DNA of 27,734 nt. Origin: an uncultured Bacteroides sp. Lineage in GTDB: Bacteria; Bacteroidota; Bacteroidia; Bacteroidales; Bacteroidaceae. The notes beneath the pieces were generated by a model. That model worked only from the letters and a program-made list of their open reading frames with translations. It did no database searches and was not told where the DNA came from. The position numbers and the translations under genes are program-made. Shown here one piece after another: positions 23,984-27,734 of this stretch (within the stretch, counting starts at the first letter, position 1; the number at the start of each line of letters is the position of its first letter). The stretch covers positions 1 to 27,734 of the forward strand of contig CAMTFK010000039.1 of the NCBI GenBank assembly GCA_947071285.1, written 5' to 3'.

Positions 23984-24022
23984 TTGTAACACATTTGTAA
24001 TATGTTTGAAACATTTCTTTCA
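23984..24022 (+). promoter_or_regulatory. Phased TTGTAA-type hexamers upstream of pstC (candidate Pho box)
   Basis: TTGTAA at 23984 and 23995 and TTGAAA at 24006 are exactly 11 bp apart. A weaker CTTTCA at 24017 keeps the same phase. The 11-bp direct-repeat layout is that of PhoB/PhoP response-regulator sites known from other bacteria. They lie 66-104 bp before the pstC ATG. The downstream -7 candidate TTTCTTTG (24056-24063, one mismatch) would put the repeats just upstream of -33. A perfect -7 match, TATGTTTG at 24001-24008, overlaps the repeats, so part of the pattern might instead be promoter. Confidence 0.55.
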
Positions 24023-24087
24023 AACGTTAGTCACACTCTCTTAACACGCTCCCCGTTTCTTTGCATACAGAATTTCAATAGGCATTT

Positions 24088-25272
24088 ATGAAGAAGCTTT
24101 TTGAGAAAATAGTAGAAGGAGTGTTGGCTTGTAGCGGGTTTGTAACAAGCATCACCATTGTGCTCATTATCCTGTTTCTTTTTTCCGAGGCGTTGGGACT
24201 GTTCAACAGCCGGGTGATTGAAGAAGGGTATGTGTTGGCACTGAATAAAGATAATAAGGTGAGTGAGCTGACACCGGCTCAGATAAAGAATGTTTTCGAC
24301 GAAGAGATAACGAACTGGAATGAGGTCGGAGGGCAGGATATGCCTATCCGGCTTTTCCGTTTGGAAGACATCACCGAGTATTATACGGAGGAAGAACTGG
24401 GGCCTGCCTACGAACATGCCGGTGCGAAGATAACGAAGCTGGTGGAACGTACACCGGGCATCATTGCCTTTGTGCCGCAGCAGTTCATTGTCCGGCAAGA
24501 CTCCGTGCACTTGCTGCGCGACAATACCATCTCGGTGAAAGATGTCTTTGCCGGGGCGGAATGGTTCCCGACAGCTACGCCTGCTGCGCAGTTCGGTTTT
24601 CTTCCGTTGATAACGGGTACGTTGTGGGTGAGTCTGTTTGCCATTCTGATAGCTCTTCCGTTCGGTCTTTCAGTGGCTATCTACATGTCCGAAGTGGCAA
24701 ATCCGAAGATACGCAATCTGTTGAAACCGATTATTGAATTGCTGAGCGGTATCCCGTCGGTGGTTTATGGCTTCTTCGGATTGATAGTGATTGTGCCGCT
24801 CATACAGAAAGTGTTTAATTTGCCTGTTGGTGAAAGCGGGCTGGCGGGGAGCATCGTACTGGCTATAATGGCATTGCCCACCATCATCACCGTGACAGAA
24901 GATGCCATGCGTAACTGTCCCCGTGCCATGCGTGAAGCCAGCCTGGCATTGGGAGCATCGCAGTGGCAGACTATATATAAGGTGGTGATACCGTATTCCG
25001 TATCGGGCATCACTTCCGGTGTAGTGTTGGGCATCGGGCGTGCCATCGGCGAAACGATGGCGGTGCTGATGGTGACAGGTAATGCGGCAGTTATCCCGCA
25101 TACCATTCTGGAACCTTTGCGCACCATTCCCGCCACGATTGCGGCCGAATTGGGAGAGGCGCCTGCCGGAGGAGCACATTATGAAGCCCTGTTCCTGCTG
25201 GGAGTGGTGTTGTTCTTTATTAGTTTGCTGATAAACTTCACGGTAGAAGCGGTATCGGCCCGGAAAAGATAG
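24088..25272 (+). CDS. pstC: Phosphate ABC transporter permease PstC with a PstS-like insertion
   Basis: It is one of the two membrane subunits that form the phosphate channel. The 394 aa exceed the usual 300-320. The first helix (about 18-38) is followed by some 120 extra residues before the remaining helices start near 170. Residues 61-87 align without gaps to PstS 114-140, with LTPAQIKNVF against LTRQQLEDIF and ITNWNEVGG against ITNWKQVGG. RTPGIIAFV (121-129) resembles a second PstS stretch. The permease core is intact, with LLSGIPSVVYGFFGLIVIVPL in part, and the EAA-type loop EASLALGASQWQTIYKVVIP that docks PstB. It leads the pstCAB-phoU operon, 27 bp before pstA. Confidence 0.94.
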   Translation: MKKLFEKIVEGVLACSGFVTSITIVLIILFLFSEALGLFNSRVIEEGYVLALNKDNKVSELTPAQIKNVFDEEITNWNEVGGQDMPIRLFRLEDITEYYTEEELGPAYEHAGAKITKLVERTPGIIAFVPQQFIVRQDSVHLLRDNTISVKDVFAGAEWFPTATPAAQFGFLPLITGTLWVSLFAILIALPFGLSVAIYMSEVANPKIRNLLKPIIELLSGIPSVVYGFFGLIVIVPLIQKVFNLPVGESGLAGSIVLAIMALPTIITVTEDAMRNCPRAMREASLALGASQWQTIYKVVIPYSVSGITSGVVLGIGRAIGETMAVLMVTGNAAVIPHTILEPLRTIPATIAAELGEAPAGGAHYEALFLLGVVLFFISLLINFTVEAVSARKR

Positions 25273-25299
25273 TGTTTCGTAGAGAAAGGGAAAATAAAT

Positions 25300-26160
25300 A
25301 TGATAGACAGGAAACATCTTTCGCAACGCATTGCATTCGGAACTTTCCGTTTGCTGAGCCTGACGGTAGTGGGGGTACTCTTTGCCATCCTTGGCTTCAT
25401 TATATATAAAGGTATAGGAGTCATCAGTTGGGAATTCCTGACCACCGCTCCGACGGACGGCATGACGGCGGGTGGTATTATGCCAGCCATAGTCGGTACG
25501 TTCTATCTGATGGTAGGTAGTGCCCTGTTTGCCTTCCCGGTGGGGGTGATGAGTGGCATTTATATGAACGAATATGCCCCGAAAGGTTGGATTGTCCGCC
25601 TCATCCGTATGATGACGAACAACCTGAGCGGTATACCTTCCATTGTTTTCGGCCTTTTCGGTATGGCGTTGTTCGTCAATTATATGGGTTTTGGCGATAG
25701 CATCCTTGCCGGTTCGCTTACGTTAGGATTACTTTGTGTACCTTTGGTCATTCGCACCACGGAAGAGGCACTGAAAGCTATTCCTGATACTTTGCGTGAG
25801 GGGAGCCGGGCTTTGGGAGCCACCAAGCTGCAAACCATCTGGCACGTCGTCCTGCCGATGGCAATGCCCAATGTGATAACCGGGTTGATTCTTGCTTTGG
25901 GACGCGTTTCGGGTGAGACTGCACCGATTTTGTTTACTTGTGCCGCATACTTCCTTCCGCAGTTGCCCACAAGCATACTCGACCAGTGCATGGCGTTGCC
26001 CTATCATCTATATGTGATTTCAACCAGTGGCACGGATATGGAATCCCAGCTTCCGTTGGCTTATGGCACCGCTTTGGTTTTAATAGTAATCATCCTCCTG
26101 GTGAATCTTGTGGCAAATGCTCTGCGGAAATATTTCGAGAAAAAAGTAAAGATGAACTAA
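25300..26160 (+). CDS. pstA: Phosphate ABC transporter permease PstA
   Basis: It is the second channel subunit, paired with PstC. The 286 aa match the family. It has six membrane helices and the family phrases [34 protein letters not shown] and the ATPase-docking loop [20 protein letters not shown] (about 167-186). The core has no insertion like that in PstC. It starts [14 protein letters not shown] at 25300 and is followed 22 bp later by pstB. Confidence 0.95.
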   Translation: MIDRKHLSQRIAFGTFRLLSLTVVGVLFAILGFIIYKGIGVISWEFLTTAPTDGMTAGGIMPAIVGTFYLMVGSALFAFPVGVMSGIYMNEYAPKGWIVRLIRMMTNNLSGIPSIVFGLFGMALFVNYMGFGDSILAGSLTLGLLCVPLVIRTTEEALKAIPDTLREGSRALGATKLQTIWHVVLPMAMPNVITGLILALGRVSGETAPILFTCAAYFLPQLPTSILDQCMALPYHLYVISTSGTDMESQLPLAYGTALVLIVIILLVNLVANALRKYFEKKVKMN

Positions 26161-26182
26161 CAGGAATAAAACAGTAAACGAA

Positions 26183-26938
26183 ATGATAGATAAAATAGAA
26201 GCAAACAATGTCAATTTCTGGTATGGAGACTTCCATGCCTTGAAGGGCATCAGCATGTCGATAGAAGAACGTTCGGTAGTGGCTTTTATCGGTCCTTCGG
26301 GATGTGGTAAGTCCACTTTCCTGCGATTATTCAACCGTATGAATGATCTTATCCCTAATACCCGCCTGACCGGTGAAATTCATATCGATGGAAAGGATAT
26401 CTACGGAAAGGATATTCAGGTGGATGAACTCCGCAAGAAAGTGGGTATGGTGTTCCAGCGCCCTAATCCCTTTCCGAAAAGCATCTTCGAGAATGTGGCT
26501 TATGGGCTTCGGGTGAATGGTGTGACAGATAACAGCTTTATCCGCCAGCGTGTAGAAGAATCCCTGAGGGGTGCCGCCTTGTGGGATGAAGTAAAGGACA
26601 AACTCAAAGTCTCTGCTTACGCCCTTTCCGGCGGACAACAGCAACGGCTTTGCATTGCCCGCGCCATGGCTGTGTCTCCTTCCGTATTGCTGATGGATGA
26701 ACCGGCTTCTGCGCTCGACCCTATTTCTACCGCCAAGGTGGAAGAACTCATTCACGAACTGAAGGAACAGTATACAATAGTCATAGTCACGCACAATATG
26801 CAGCAGGCTGCGCGCGTTAGTGATAAGACGGCTTTCTTCTATCTGGGGCAAATGGTAGAGTTTGACGATACAAAGAAGATATTCACGAACCCTGATAAAG
26901 TGGAGACACAGAACTATATCACGGGGCGTTTTGGATAA
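26183..26938 (+). CDS. pstB: Phosphate ABC transporter ATP-binding protein PstB
   Basis: It hydrolyses ATP to drive phosphate through PstCA at the inner face of the membrane. The 251 aa match the family. The motifs are complete: Walker A GPSGCGKS at 37-44, Q-loop [18 protein letters not shown], signature LSGGQ at 148-152, Walker [14 protein letters not shown] with D172 and E173, and the switch histidine in [16 protein letters not shown]. The closing [10 protein letters not shown] is typical of PstB. It begins [15 protein letters not shown], 22 bp after pstA and 46 bp before phoU. Confidence 0.97.
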   Translation: MIDKIEANNVNFWYGDFHALKGISMSIEERSVVAFIGPSGCGKSTFLRLFNRMNDLIPNTRLTGEIHIDGKDIYGKDIQVDELRKKVGMVFQRPNPFPKSIFENVAYGLRVNGVTDNSFIRQRVEESLRGAALWDEVKDKLKVSAYALSGGQQQRLCIARAMAVSPSVLLMDEPASALDPISTAKVEELIHELKEQYTIVIVTHNMQQAARVSDKTAFFYLGQMVEFDDTKKIFTNPDKVETQNYITGRFG

Positions 26939-26984
26939 TGAAGCGTTTTTGAAATACAATACAAGTAACTTAAAATAGAAATTT

Positions 26985-27680
26985 ATGGTAAAGTTTATCG
27001 AATCGGAACTCGTCTTGCTGAAAAAAGAGATAGACGAAATGTGGACCTTGGTATATAATCAGCTCGACAGGGCAGGGGAGTCCGTCCTTACCTTCGACCG
27101 CGAGTTGGCACAACGAGTGTTGGTGCGCGAGCGTCGTGTCAATGCCCTTGAACTGAAAATAGACAGTGATGTGGAAGACATTATTGCTCTGTACAACCCC
27201 GTAGCCATCGACCTGCGTTTTGTGCTCGCCATGCTAAAGATTAATACCAATCTGGAACGTCTCGGTGACTTTGCCGAAGGTATAGCCCGTTTCGTGTTAA
27301 ACTGCAAAGAGCCTGTTCTCGACCCGGAACTGCTGAAACAATTACGTCTGGAAGAGATGCAGGCACAGGTGCTTTCCATGTTGGAGCTTGCCAAGAAAGC
27401 CCTTCAGGATGAGAGCCAGGATTTAGCTACCTCGGTTTTTGCCAAGGACAACCTGTTGGATGAGATTAATGCCGGAGCCACTACCATCTTGGCAGATTAT
27501 ATCAGCAAACATCCTGACAGCACCCTTCCTTGCCTGAACCTTGTGAGTGTCTTCCGCAAGTTGGAGCGTTCGGGCGACCACATCACCAATATTGCAGAGG
27601 AAATCGTCTTCTTTATCGACGCCAAAGTGTTAAAACATAGTGGGAAAGTCGATGAACAGTATCCTTTCAACAATAAATAA
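26985..27680 (+). CDS. phoU: Phosphate signalling regulator PhoU
   Basis: PhoU links the Pst transporter to the phosphate-sensing histidine kinase and lowers uptake and Pho signalling when phosphate is plentiful. The 231 aa form two three-helix bundles, as is usual. Each bundle has a metal-binding E/DxxxD-type phrase: INTNLERLGDFAEGIARFV in the first and FRKLERSGDHITNIAEEIVFF, in part, in the second. It starts MVKFIESELVLLKKEID at 26985. The 46-bp spacing fits the end of the pstCAB operon. No kinase or response-regulator gene is visible in the window. Confidence 0.95.
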   Translation: MVKFIESELVLLKKEIDEMWTLVYNQLDRAGESVLTFDRELAQRVLVRERRVNALELKIDSDVEDIIALYNPVAIDLRFVLAMLKINTNLERLGDFAEGIARFVLNCKEPVLDPELLKQLRLEEMQAQVLSMLELAKKALQDESQDLATSVFAKDNLLDEINAGATTILADYISKHPDSTLPCLNLVSVFRKLERSGDHITNIAEEIVFFIDAKVLKHSGKVDEQYPFNNK

Positions 27681-27723
27681 GCTCTTTTTAAGGTAAAACT
27701 TAGGGTTTGTTAGAAAAATGCTA

Positions 27724-27731
27724 TATATTTG
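27724..27731 (+). promoter_or_regulatory. -7 box for a gene beyond the window
   Basis: TATATTTG matches TAnnTTTG fully and lies 43 bp after the phoU stop. The nearest TTTG upstream (27706-27709) is only 14 bp away, short of the usual 19-21, so the -33 element is uncertain. It suggests that a new transcription unit starts just past the window. Confidence 0.4.
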
Positions 27732-27734
27732 TCC

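Overview
The window looks like a core-chromosome segment of a Bacteroides-type member of the Bacteroidales. The protein families fit: DUF4835, DUF4494, PIN-PhoH, the dihydroorotate dehydrogenase-like/YggS pair, and an Mpi-family serine invertase. The promoters fit too, since several leaders carry the Bacteroides -7 box TAnnTTTG instead of TATAAT. Shine-Dalgarno sequences are mostly weak or absent. No rRNA, tRNA, insertion sequence or CRISPR was seen. All assignments come from reading the sequence; no database search was run.

Layout. 72-9039 (+): dnaN, a DnaQ-like exonuclease, coaBC, a DUF4835 protein, recN, an rlmB-type 2'-O-methyltransferase, a TPR protein with a degenerate trypsin-like domain, and ridA. 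From the exonuclease to the TPR protein the gaps are 3-39 bp, which suggests one transcription unit for replication, repair and cofactor genes. folC (-) meets ridA tail to tail with a 33-bp overlap. phoH (+) and a WbpM/CapD-type nucleotide-sugar dehydratase (+) follow, ending at a long hairpin. A minus-strand operon reads DUF4494, yggS, then the dihydroorotate dehydrogenase-like gene. Next comes a 614-bp gene-free stretch leading to a serine invertase. After it lie a DUF308 membrane protein (-) divergent from tpx (+), and a DUF368 undecaprenyl-phosphate translocase-family gene (+). These are followed by glnS and a TPR gene (both -). The right end is a phosphate-uptake locus: pstS (-) divergent from pstC-pstA-pstB-phoU (+).

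How the genes work together. The Pst proteins form one system: periplasmic phosphate binding, two permeases, an ATPase, and PhoU as signalling regulator. The pstS/pstC spacer carries two phased repeat sets, three TTGTAA-like hexamers 11 bp apart and three 22-bp units running into the pstS start codon. PstC also has a PstS-like stretch inserted after its first membrane helix.

The strongest unexplained signal is at 16268-16393. Five GTAA-N6-TTAC dyads repeat at exactly 22 bp, with a half-site at each end, between the DUF4494 promoter and the invertase gene. Other points of note are a ridA terminator that appears to be encoded inside folC, a near-identical promoter module in front of folC and DUF4494, a minus-strand terminator with no matching gene, and two enzyme-like proteins lacking the expected catalytic residues.
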